Below are positions 50,423 through 60,100 of a stretch of 61,627 nucleotides of DNA, in pieces. A program made the translations under genes and the position numbers. The first letter of the stretch is position 1. Each line of letters starts with the position of its first letter. This stretch comes from Prevotellaceae bacterium UBA6974. GTDB lineage: Bacteria; Bacteroidota; Bacteroidia; Bacteroidales; Bacteroidaceae. The stretch covers positions 1 to 61,627 of the forward strand of contig DJYQ01000005.1 in the NCBI GenBank assembly GCA_002450165.1. The letters are read 5' to 3'. The notes below the pieces were generated by a model that searched no databases, had not been told where the DNA came from, and was given only the letters and a program-made list of their open reading frames with translations.

Positions 50423-52006
50423 TCAGTTCCCGTTCTTGGGCGAGGCTCCCGTCTTGCCGTCCAGTTGCCGGCTCGCACCGGTACTGCCGTCCACACTGCG
50501 CTTGATATTACCGGTAAAGCGTGCGGTATCACCTGAAGTCTCATATATACATTCCCGCAAGTCTCCAGGTGATACATTTACGGCATTCTTTGTCAGTTCA
50601 GGGACATTATAGCTCTTCAGCAGCAGAATGTTGTACTCGGGGTCACGCTGTGGCATGCAGAATGCCTTGTGTGCCTTGCCGTTTTTGTCAAAGTAGGCGA
50701 TAAACGCACGTGTGTAGTTCCCGTCCATGCGACGGCTTGCAAACACTATCCAGCGTCCGTTGCTTGACCATGTATGATAGCTGTCAACGTCAGGACTGTT
50801 GGCTTCCCTCAGGGCGTAAACACTGTCGGTGTCCAAATCCATTACCCACAGGTCACTGCTCTTGTGCCATATATGGAATTGCCCATAGTCTCCCAATGTG
50901 AACAATATGTACCTGCCGTCAGGACTCAGGCGTGGCACCGAGATACTCTTGTGCGAGGCCGATGCTTGGATGAGCATTTCGGGTTTGCCGAATTTCATGC
51001 TCTTTTGGTCGAAAGTCATATACTTCAGGTCATAGTACACACTGTCGTAGTAGTGGGAAATGACCTCGGCAGCCATGCTGTCGGGAACATTGTCCATCTG
51101 CTTGACGTGGGCCGAGCAGAAATATAATTTGTCACCGGCAGGATTCCAGCATGGGAAGGTCTCGAAATCCGGTCCTGCAATTATATTGCGTACCTCGTTC
51201 CTGTCAACATCGTACAGAATCAGGTCACTTGCCTCGTCCACAACCTCCAGTTTCTCCTTATGATAGATATGAAAGACCTGTCCGGTCTTGTTAGTTGAGA
51301 AAGCCACCAAGTTCATCTTGGGATGCCATGTGGGATATACACCGGCAGCCAGGATGTCAGGACTCTTTATCTGTATTTTTTTACACTTGTCCCCGTCTAT
51401 TATTATGGTGCCGCCATGTTGGGCACGGACGTGAAACAACATGTGTCCTGTATCGTAATTTTGGAAATTGTGGCAATTTATGCAGTGGTTGTTGTCGTTC
51501 TCGTACGCGCGGTTGTTCTCATAGATAACCCGTTGTGTGAAATTCTCCAGATTTCTCTGGTAAAGTCCCAATTGGCGGTACAACTCGTATCCCGGCTCTA
51601 TCAGGCGATAGGACAGGTAGCTGTCAATAGGCTCGGCAACCGTAAGCGTATGCGGTGCATAGCGCTTCCACCCGTCTATGTCAGCATACACCGTAACCTT
51701 TATGTCCGCCCCCTTCCCGGCAGTAAGCAAATTGCGCCATTCTGCCGAATCAATGTCAATGCGGTCCTCGCCGCTTACAGTCAGGCAGTGTCCGCCAGTA
51801 CCCTCAAAAACAGCCACCAGACCCTTGGCATCCTTTACCATAAAGTTAAGCGGAGCAATATTTTGCGGAATCACAATATCCCTGTAGTCAGGATATATAG
51901 GAGCCTGTTCGTTCACATCCGTATATTGCGACGGAACATCGTGGCTCTTGGTGCAGGCAGTTGTTGCCAGTATCAGAAAGTAATATAACAGTCTTCTCAT
52001 TTTCAA
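50423..52006 (-). CDS. TolB-like beta-propeller lipoprotein with a CxxCH heme motif
   Basis: A 527-aa lipoprotein (MKMRRLLYYFLILATTAC). The N-terminal domain (about 30-130) is beta-rich; then a single CINCH at 175-179 fits the heme c attachment motif CxxCH. The C-terminal half contains WD40-like PD40 propeller units (GVYPTWHPKMNLVAFSTNKT, ETFPCWNPAGDKLYFCSA, VPRLSPDGRYILFTLGD, SYHTWSSNGRWIVFASRRMD). The Ser/Gly-rich tail (GSTGASRQLDGKTGASPKNG) looks repetitive. Related Bacteroidales proteins are called TolB-like; their role is unknown. It follows the DUF6057 gene by 23 bases, probably one operon. Confidence 0.75.
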   Translation of the reverse strand: MKMRRLLYYFLILATTACTKSHDVPSQYTDVNEQAPIYPDYRDIVIPQNIAPLNFMVKDAKGLVAVFEGTGGHCLTVSGEDRIDIDSAEWRNLLTAGKGADIKVTVYADIDGWKRYAPHTLTVAEPIDSYLSYRLIEPGYELYRQLGLYQRNLENFTQRVIYENNRAYENDNNHCINCHNFQNYDTGHMLFHVRAQHGGTIIIDGDKCKKIQIKSPDILAAGVYPTWHPKMNLVAFSTNKTGQVFHIYHKEKLEVVDEASDLILYDVDRNEVRNIIAGPDFETFPCWNPAGDKLYFCSAHVKQMDNVPDSMAAEVISHYYDSVYYDLKYMTFDQKSMKFGKPEMLIQASASHKSISVPRLSPDGRYILFTLGDYGQFHIWHKSSDLWVMDLDTDSVYALREANSPDVDSYHTWSSNGRWIVFASRRMDGNYTRAFIAYFDKNGKAHKAFCMPQRDPEYNILLLKSYNVPELTKNAVNVSPGDLRECIYETSGDTARFTGNIKRSVDGSTGASRQLDGKTGASPKNGN

Positions 52007-52029
52007 ATAATATCAGTCACCTGCCACGG

Positions 52030-53622
52030 TCAGTTAACACCGGCACTGCTGCTTGCCGTGTCATTATTCTTCCTGGTAGCCTTCAGGTTGCCGAAGAAAT
52101 AATAGTATGGATAATATCCCTTGAATTTAGGGAACAGTTCCTTTGCATATTTCTGACGGTCCTTCATATACGGTTTCATTTCGGCAATACGGCCCGACAG
52201 TATCGTATAGCGCAGATCCAGTCCGGTAAAGCGTTTCATAATGCCAGGGTCCTTGTTGGCCATGAGGCACAGCGCATCGCTGACATTTTCCGGGGGTGTC
52301 TGCCCCTGCAGTGGCTCGGTACGCATCATGAATGCAGGCATCACCTTGGTATAGATGCAGCATGCCAGCGAGTTATACAGGGCATTCTTGCTCCGTCCCT
52401 CGACCAAAGCCAGGTTGTAACCCATGAACGTTGGCTGCTGATAGTTGTTTTCGAACGAATCGTGTATGGGTTCCAGCTTGCGTATCATAGCCATCTCGGG
52501 ATCGTCTGCAATCATTGCCGAATCGCCTACATAAGCCATGTATTTCCTGACGAAATCACCCTCGAACGGAACATCCTGCAGTATGCGCAGATATTTGTAT
52601 GCAGCTTCGTTCTCGTTGCGCAGTATCGAACACTTGGCAAGCAGCTCAAGCGAATGGATGTTGGGTCCAATCATTGTTATGCGCTCGATGGCATGATGCA
52701 TACATGTCTGGACGAAACCTGCATAATAGTCACAGTCCTCCTGATACAGGCACAACGACAGGCTGTGCTCACCGCTTTGTCCATGCAGATACAGCGAGTC
52801 GTAATCCAGACGGATGTCATACATCCGGTCGGCAATCTGCTCAGTTTCGACAAGCGCAATGGCATACATCGCCGCAATGGGACGGTGAGAAATCCCGGCG
52901 TTTGCCCGTGCGACATCCATTACACCCTTCCAGTCGCTGTTAATCAGGCACACATTCTCTTTTGCAATAACACGGGTATATGGCCTTTGCAGTTCGGTCC
53001 ATGCGGCCTGTATGCCGAATATTACAAGCAGCATCAGCATCTGTCCCCAGTTCTGCCACCTTGTTTCGTCCTTGGGGGGGCATACAAGTGCAGGCATTCT
53101 CTTGCGGGAGAAACTTGCAATCAGTGCAGTCCAGATGAGCAGTATCAGCAATATGCAGAACGGTATGCCCATAATCATGCCGCCCTCGTTTTCGAAGAAC
53201 AGGTTTATCCCTTCGTATGCAATGTACATCATATAGGCACCGGCAGGAATATACTGCAGCCACCTCCACCTTGGCGACAGACGCATTGCATACCCCAGAC
53301 ACCATGTCCCCAAAGTTATCATTGCAGACAACGCCAGACCGCCCAACCAGGGATACCTAAACAGTTGCAACAACATCCTGCCAATGTACCACAGGCCGCC
53401 GAACTCCTTGCTCAGCAGAAAATTCATCTGATCCGGAGACATTACCCAAAAACTGCGCTCACGTGCCATTCTCAGCACATCTGCATAGTACCAGGCTGCC
53501 CAGATGTATGTCAATACAAACATTATTGACAATACAGGCAAAATGGGAAGGCGGAATCCCGTCTTCCCATTCTTGGATGCAGTTACGGGCGTCTTATGTG
53601 TTTTTTTCGGGGAATTCTTCAT
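52030..53622 (-). CDS. DUF6057-type membrane protein
   Basis: A 530-aa protein with four or five N-terminal membrane segments (PILPVLSIMFVLTYIWAAWY, YPWLGGLALSAMITLGTWCL, IIMGIPFCILL-type segments) and one near 195-215. A large soluble helical TPR-like part follows (YNSLACCIYTKVMPAFMMRT and similar), ending with Ser/Asn-rich residues. The layout matches DUF6057 proteins of Bacteroidales. Function unknown; the paired heme-motif lipoprotein suggests an envelope process. Confidence 0.72.
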   Translation of the reverse strand: MKNSPKKTHKTPVTASKNGKTGFRLPILPVLSIMFVLTYIWAAWYYADVLRMARERSFWVMSPDQMNFLLSKEFGGLWYIGRMLLQLFRYPWLGGLALSAMITLGTWCLGYAMRLSPRWRWLQYIPAGAYMMYIAYEGINLFFENEGGMIMGIPFCILLILLIWTALIASFSRKRMPALVCPPKDETRWQNWGQMLMLLVIFGIQAAWTELQRPYTRVIAKENVCLINSDWKGVMDVARANAGISHRPIAAMYAIALVETEQIADRMYDIRLDYDSLYLHGQSGEHSLSLCLYQEDCDYYAGFVQTCMHHAIERITMIGPNIHSLELLAKCSILRNENEAAYKYLRILQDVPFEGDFVRKYMAYVGDSAMIADDPEMAMIRKLEPIHDSFENNYQQPTFMGYNLALVEGRSKNALYNSLACCIYTKVMPAFMMRTEPLQGQTPPENVSDALCLMANKDPGIMKRFTGLDLRYTILSGRIAEMKPYMKDRQKYAKELFPKFKGYYPYYYFFGNLKATRKNNDTASSSAGVN

Positions 53623-53647
53623 TATACTACATATTTCCGTCCGTAAA

Positions 53648-53743
53648 GTTACGAAAAAACGAGCGAAATGTAAAAGGAAAACAAGTTTTTCTTTTCATTT
53701 CCGAGTGCCGGTAACTTCGGCAAAGCCAATGTTACGAAAAAAC
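53648..53743. repeat. Direct repeat GTTACGAAAAAAC in the intergenic region
   Basis: Exact 13-bp copies at 53648-53660 and 53731-53743. On the minus strand both read GTTTTTTCGTAAC, continuing TTTA or ATTG, so each resembles a -7 region (TAACTTTA, TAACATTG). Possibly duplicated promoter elements for the DUF6057 gene. Confidence 0.5.
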
Positions 53744-53755
53744 TTTTCGATTTCC

Positions 53756-56700
53756 TTACTTTATAACCTTTTTACCTTTTATAATATATATTCCCCCGCT
53801 CATCGCTTTGTCCACCCTGCGGCCCTGCAGGTCATAAATGTCATCGCTTGCCGTGATATCTGCTGCCGTGATATCGGTAACAGATGTAGGATTGCTGTCC
53901 AGGGTCAGGTAGGCAACCTGGGCATTGTCCGTATCTTCAGTCATCAGGAAGGACTTATTCATCGCAGCGTATGTCAGTGTCGAAGCCTTCAGTGCGCCCA
54001 CGGCACAATCTATGTCAGTGGCAACGCCCGTAGCTGCAGTTGACATTACCGAACCTTTGGCAAATCCCGTTGTCTTCAGGTTGGAACCCTTCAGCAGGTT
54101 CACTGCAGGAGCTGGAGTATCGTCGCCATATACCAGGGTCAGTTTGCAAGTCGTGCTCTTTTTCCCCAGCAGGATTATCGGGGTCCTTGCTGGCACCACA
54201 CCGGTCAGTTCTTCCATTATCGCAAACGTCACATTACCGTCTTTCTTTATACCAGTTACTATATTTGCCGTATATCCATCGGGAACTGTTACCGCAAACG
54301 GCAGACAGGTGTTCAGGAAACCATAGCTGTTAAGTGTTGCATTGTATTCCTTGACCTCCTTGATTGTCCAGACGTTGTTTGCGTCACTGCTGCCACCGCT
54401 CCAGTAACCAGTGTTTGTCGAACTGTACGAGTTCAGGTACTGACTGCCACCGTTCAGTGCCACCGTCCAGGTGTTTGCGTTCTCATCTACACTGTCAAAG
54501 GTAAAGTACGCGGCATCGCCTGCCGGATATAACTGTGTAAATGCCGTATTGCCGGTTCCGCCCAGGTAGCAGTCCGATTGAGGATTGTACAGGTATTTGT
54601 AGCCGTCAATGTTTTGCAATGCCCATACCTGATCCGCCCTGCCTGCGTTTTCTGCAGCACGCGCCACAGACCATGTAAGCTTGTTGTCCTGGTCAACTGA
54701 TGTTGATGTGCCGCATGACAGGGCACCCCCCGTATTCTTGCTCACGATGTTATAGAACCTGTCGCTCTTAAGCGATGCTGCCTGTCCGCGGTATATAACC
54801 TTGCGCTCTCCGTCATAGCCTACAGCCATTATGTATGCAGCATCCTCGCTTGTCGGATACAGTACCTGGGTGTACGAATGGGCATCGTCGCTGCCCAGAC
54901 CGTACATCGTAATGCGAATCAGATTGTCATTGCTGTCATACGTCTCGTATGCAACGGCATTCTTTACCGACGAGTGCAATACCTTAACCAGCGTTCCGCT
55001 CCGCGTGCATCCCGTACCTATTGTAGCCGGTATGCTCAGCTTCGCATTTTTCTTGTATATTTCCCAGTTATGCCCGTTTATATAGTTGATTTCCTCGGTC
55101 ATTTCGGGGTATTTCTTATTCTTGACGTACGTGCGTACCTCGTCCAGCATTTTAGTCGTTATGGTAGTACGGACGTTGCCATAGTCATATATCACACGGT
55201 CGATTTCCCTGAACATACCCGCCTTTTCAAAGAACGGCAGCAGATTGATTTTGGCAGAATCACATGCGACCTTTATCCAGTTCAGCTGCATCTGACCGTT
55301 ATTCATATTGTACAGGGTGCTGTACGATGTCTTGCGCAGGTTCTCGATAATCATGGGAATCAAGTCCGGGCACTTTCCTGCCTTCGTTCCCCACAGGTTC
55401 ATCTGCCAGAACGGAACCAGTTTCACGAAATGGTCATAGTTGCGCCCTCCGTCATCACCAGGTGCAGACCCATGATAGTCAGGACCGTCTTGCAGCTGCC
55501 ACTGTACACCCTTGCGCACACCCTCTTCGAAATAGACCTGCATACGTCCGCCACGCATGTTGCTGTAGTCATTGACGCCGGTTACCTCGTCCTCCAGGCG
55601 CAGGTATGTGGACGCCTTGCCGCTGAAATGCAGCTGAGCCCAGCTTGCGTATATGTTGTTTGTCGTCTCGCCGCAGCCCGTCCATTTGAAACCGGGTGTA
55701 ATCTGGTTGTTATGCCCCCATTCGTGACCTACACCCCACAGGTCAAACTCGTTGCTGTTGGGCTTCATGATGGCAGCCAGCGAGCCATAGTGACACCAGG
55801 CACCCTCGTATCCGGCAGCCATGAATCCCGATGTGCTTACATAGAATAGCTGACGGTTCTTCGTCTGCCTACCATATTTGTCAAGGCCCATGATATCACG
55901 CTCAGCCCACTGTACACCTTCGTACAGACGCATAGTCTCGGCGATATTGGTCGGACAGTTTGCCTTCCACGCATAGGCAGGGTAGGCTGTCTCGGCATGC
56001 TCGCTCTGCGTGATGATTATCGTCTTGTCGTTTGACGTGCGGTCACCAACCTCCTTGTTGGCCATAATCCACTTCCAGTCCGTATTGGTCATCGTCCTGC
56101 TGTCCCAGTATCCCTGACGCGGAGCATTTATGAAATGCAGTCTCACATTAGGCGCCGTCTCGTATTTGGTAGTGTAGTAATTCACGAACACATTACCTTC
56201 GGTAGTGGCCTTTATGTAATTCAGACCGTTCGACAGTCCATAGCTGCTGCCTGCAGTACCCTGTTCTCCCCAGCTCTGTATCTTAAGGCCTACGGCTTCG
56301 CTGCCTATTCCATCGACGGCAACCCAGCACTCCTCGCCCGCCTTCAGGTAAACACCCGTAGGATTCTCGTAGTTGCTGTACACAGACGATGTCCTCAGTT
56401 CCACCCTCAGATTCTCGGTAGGACGATAAGCCTCGTATTCACCTACACGGAATTTTTTGTAACCCTCAGCATCAGCCAGCAGGTTGCCTACCAGTTTCCT
56501 TACATCGGCATCCTCGATGCCTTCGCTGGTAGTAACACCGTCTTTCAGCTGCGTGAACATGTTGTCGCTGAAGTACTGCTCAAATGCCTGCTGCTTGACC
56601 CTGTCCTTGGCAAAACACTCGATTTCTGCGGCACTTGCATAGTTTGCTGCACCGCTTTTGATGATGAACCTGACACGGCCTATGTCGGCCCCCTCGCTTC

Positions 56701-57082
56701 CGAGGGAGAAATCATAGCTGTTGGAGCTTCCGTCCAGATAATAGGTCCCAATCAGTTTGTAGCTTATGGATGTCGTAGATGGAGCAGTATATAGGCTGAC
56801 CATATCCCAGTTGCCGTTTGTATTACCGTCCTGACGCGGAGTATATCTGATATAGTCAACATGGGACACCGCTTTCAGGGTTGCCGTCATTGTTATCTGG
56901 TTGTCTATGGCCAGGCTGTGCCAGAAAGTATTGGTGTTGCCGTCGTAGGCAAGTGATATGGTATTGGTACCATAATGGGTGTTAGGTGACGTGGTAATTG
57001 TCTTTATCGCCACCTTCGTGTCCTGTGCCTGCAAGCAAAATGCCATTGCCATTGCCGCAAAACCTGTCATAAATCTTTTCAT
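53756..57082 (-). CDS. M60-like (enhancin/mucin-type) metallopeptidase with CBM32-like and ricin-like domains
   Basis: An 1108-aa secreted protein (signal MKRFMTGFAAMAMAFCLQAQ). Order: F5/8 type C (CBM32-like) domain about 25-157; helical linker; M60 domain about 210-670 with zinc site HEWGH at 453-457 and third ligand Glu472 (HExxH-x14-E, within the family spacing); a ricin-like/RICIN segment about 790-930 (FYNIVSKNTGGALSC, KYLYNPQSDCYLGGTG); and the terminal DIYDLQGRRVD...GGIYIIKGKKVIK tail. M60 enzymes cleave mucin-type O-glycoproteins. Likely surface-exposed or secreted. It has its own upstream region after a terminator. Confidence 0.9.
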   Translation of the reverse strand: MKRFMTGFAAMAMAFCLQAQDTKVAIKTITTSPNTHYGTNTISLAYDGNTNTFWHSLAIDNQITMTATLKAVSHVDYIRYTPRQDGNTNGNWDMVSLYTAPSTTSISYKLIGTYYLDGSSNSYDFSLGSEGADIGRVRFIIKSGAANYASAAEIECFAKDRVKQQAFEQYFSDNMFTQLKDGVTTSEGIEDADVRKLVGNLLADAEGYKKFRVGEYEAYRPTENLRVELRTSSVYSNYENPTGVYLKAGEECWVAVDGIGSEAVGLKIQSWGEQGTAGSSYGLSNGLNYIKATTEGNVFVNYYTTKYETAPNVRLHFINAPRQGYWDSRTMTNTDWKWIMANKEVGDRTSNDKTIIITQSEHAETAYPAYAWKANCPTNIAETMRLYEGVQWAERDIMGLDKYGRQTKNRQLFYVSTSGFMAAGYEGAWCHYGSLAAIMKPNSNEFDLWGVGHEWGHNNQITPGFKWTGCGETTNNIYASWAQLHFSGKASTYLRLEDEVTGVNDYSNMRGGRMQVYFEEGVRKGVQWQLQDGPDYHGSAPGDDGGRNYDHFVKLVPFWQMNLWGTKAGKCPDLIPMIIENLRKTSYSTLYNMNNGQMQLNWIKVACDSAKINLLPFFEKAGMFREIDRVIYDYGNVRTTITTKMLDEVRTYVKNKKYPEMTEEINYINGHNWEIYKKNAKLSIPATIGTGCTRSGTLVKVLHSSVKNAVAYETYDSNDNLIRITMYGLGSDDAHSYTQVLYPTSEDAAYIMAVGYDGERKVIYRGQAASLKSDRFYNIVSKNTGGALSCGTSTSVDQDNKLTWSVARAAENAGRADQVWALQNIDGYKYLYNPQSDCYLGGTGNTAFTQLYPAGDAAYFTFDSVDENANTWTVALNGGSQYLNSYSSTNTGYWSGGSSDANNVWTIKEVKEYNATLNSYGFLNTCLPFAVTVPDGYTANIVTGIKKDGNVTFAIMEELTGVVPARTPIILLGKKSTTCKLTLVYGDDTPAPAVNLLKGSNLKTTGFAKGSVMSTAATGVATDIDCAVGALKASTLTYAAMNKSFLMTEDTDNAQVAYLTLDSNPTSVTDITAADITASDDIYDLQGRRVDKAMSGGIYIIKGKKVIK

Positions 57083-57133
57083 AGTATGTCGGATATTAGG
57101 TTATACTAAATATAATTTGCAGGATAAAGATAT

Positions 57134-57168
57134 AAAAAATATCGCTCCGTTTTCAGCAGAGCGATATT
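57134..57168 (-). terminator. Terminator between the two M60 genes
   Basis: AATATCGCTC (57138-57147) pairs exactly with GAGCGATATT (57159-57168). On the minus strand the stem is followed by a T-run, so it ends the upstream M60 transcript. Confidence 0.85.
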
Positions 57169-57196
57169 ATTTTTAGTCAATCAGACGTGTTTGAAC

Positions 57197-60100
57197 TTAT
57201 CTGACCACTTTCTTACCGTTAACGATAACTATACCCTTTGCGTTATCAGCAGCTTTGCGGCCCGTCAAGTCATAGGCGACACCATCGGCTCCGGTAGCGG
57301 TATTACCGCTCTCGTCCAGATTGGTTATTCCGGTCGGGTCAAAGTCCTGCCAACCGATTGCCTCGGCCAGTTTGTTATACGCATTCAGCAGATTCTTGTA
57401 CGGAGTCAGGAAGGACAGGGGCGAAGGATCACCCTTGAGAGCTTCCTCGCACGTAGCCTCGTGCTTCTTGCAGTTTGCTACCAGGGTTGTTCCCGGTGTC
57501 GTGCCGCTCTTGATGTCCTTGTACTCCTCGCGCATTTCGTTTATAACGTCTGTTGTTGTCATACCAAATTCAGCCAGGCGCAAAGCACCCTCGTATCCTG
57601 CTGCCTCGTTCTGGAATTCGCTGAACTGGAACTGGAAATACCTTGATGCCGTTGTAGTGGATACACTCTGCTCAAATTCCTTGACAGCGTCGGGGAACTG
57701 ACCGGTAAATGTCTTTACGTTGTACCAGGTGTTGGCATCGTTGCTACGTCGCACAATAATCTTTGCAGGCTTGTTTGACGTAGAAGTAACCAGTCTTAGC
57801 GTAAATGCCTTCAGTGTATTACCCTCGCCCAGGTCAACCGTCAGCGCGGGAGTCACACCTTCGTCCGGCTTGGCTGAGAAGAAGAAAGTGTATTTGTTGT
57901 TATCAAGCAACTTGCTCATGGTGTAGTAACTCGGATTGCTGTGCGCCTGTGGACCCAGATTGCACGACAGATAGCCTGCCGATGCCTGGTCGGTCACCTG
58001 CAACCCTACGGAATGAGGTGTAGCATCGTATATGGCAACCATGTCAACCAGTGCTTTCTCGTCTTCAATCAGCTTGTTCATCAATTCGGTGTCAACGTAT
58101 GGGTTGATGTAGCTGTAACGCTCGATGACCCATGCCGAGCCGCTTGCCCAGCTCCAGCTTATAGTGCCGTTCCATGTCGGTGTTTCGTTAATATACATCG
58201 TCTTGTCCTTGTTGTTCCTGAATGCGAAGCAGAATGCACCCTGGCCATAGTCCTCCATGTGGAATTTAGTGGCATCCTGCTGGGTTGCGGCATTATAGCT
58301 ATAACCGTCGTAGAAATTAACATACTTCTTGGTGCTGTTGTTTTGCAGGTAGAAATATCCGGGCTCATTCTTGACAGGAATCAGAACCCAGCGGCTGGCT
58401 GCCGTCTTAGTCTCGCTGCAACTGTAGTTGGTAGTCAGGAAATGTCCGCGCTCAAAATTCTGCAAGTAGTAGATGCCGGCATTCTCCAGTTGGGTCTTCT
58501 CACCGTTGCTCTCCACGTCAACCATCTCGGCATTAATCTGTTTGGCCAGTGTCTTGTACTGCTCACTGTCACTTGACGAAATGGCATTGTTGGCCTGTGT
58601 GACCAGGCTCTTGAGGTTTGCGACAGCATCTGTTGTGTACCAACCTACCTTGGCATTGCTCGACATATTCGTATAAGTCTTGGAAGCATTCACTGCGTTT
58701 GTCAGCACGTCCTTCAGCACGTCAGGATCATCGCTGTCCAGGGCATTCATGATTTCCACCTCGCTGCCGTCTGCATTGATAATCACAACCTTGTAGTTGC
58801 CTGCAGCAACCTCGGCAGGCATGGTGAAGTTGAAACGGTTGCTGAGCCAGCCAATCGTGCCGTCTTCCTTATAGACAATGATGCCTACACCATTGTTTTC
58901 GCACCCGGACTTTACCTTGATTTTAACCTCACCTCCGGTAACCATGTACGTATAGTCCTCGGCCTTTGCCAACTTCATCTTGCCGTCCTGGTAGTATTTG
59001 AAAAAGCCGATGTCGCCATGATACTTCTTCAGCCACTCCGTCGTACGTATCGTACCGCCGTTGTCAGGCTTTATGGCCCCCTCAGTCGCATTTATGTCAT
59101 ATCTCTCCTGGGCCTCCAGACGATCCTCGATGAACATAATCTGCTTGTTCTCGGGGTAACCCTTTTTCTTGACACGCGCAATGGCTGCGTCAATCATAGC
59201 CTGTGTGCTCTCGACGTAATACGAGGTGTAGTCGCCGCAATATACATACCACTTGCCATTATTGGGATTTTGCGTTGCATACTGCGCCTCCTGCGAGGTG
59301 TAGAAGAATCCCCACAGGCGGAAAAATTCAGTCAGGTCCTCGCCGGCAGCCTCGCAGGCTTTCTCGTAGAACTTGAGCCAGCTGTTGGCAGCCTGACCCA
59401 TATTGGCGCCGCCGTTGCCGTCCGAGCCACCGCCTTCGTACCATCCGTCGCCACCGAACATCAGCGGGCTCTGGCGCAACAGTTTGTGCAGTTTCTGTGT
59501 GAAGCCCTTGTTGTGCCCTGCCAGATGGTAGTACAGGTACAGGTTATACCACATACGCAATGTCATTGATATGCTGCGTTGTGGGAACATGGTTTTTGTC
59601 TTCCAATACTGCAGGTTCTCGTCAAAGTTCATTCCGCGGCTCATGCGATAGCCCCACTGGTAGGTGATTATGTTAGAGAAATAGTTGTTGGATGACTCCA
59701 TGCTGGATGGCAGGTTGATGGTAGATTGGTTGTTATGACCTGACTCGTGACCCACGCACCAAGTGTCAAAGTTCTCCCTCTCCGCATTGTACGAGCTCTC
59801 CACGGCCCCCACGCTCGGCATACACGTATAGTTGTCCGAGCTGTACGGATTCTTGCCGTTGTACAGCATCATCGTAGCCGCCAGGTTGTTTATCTTGCTG
59901 GGGTAGTAGGCAAAGCCATATCCAGGGTCCAGACACTCGCGACCGGTAGCTTCGCCTGCCTCAACACGGTCCTGCCATCCCATTGCACTCCATTCCCACT
60001 TCAGTACATCATCGTAGAATTTCATGCTCTTGTATATCTTGTAACCCCACTTTGTGCTGCTGCTCCATATCTGATTATAGCAGTCAACAGGGAAAAGGAA

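Noticed and set aside
51961..53529. 522-aa plus-strand frame opposite the DUF6057 gene
   Set aside because: Composition is His/Gln/Cys-rich and it overlaps two well-supported minus-strand genes; no promoter or family match.
54878..55849. 323-aa plus-strand frame inside the M60 gene
   Set aside because: Lies fully opposite the conserved M60 catalytic domain; a shadow frame.
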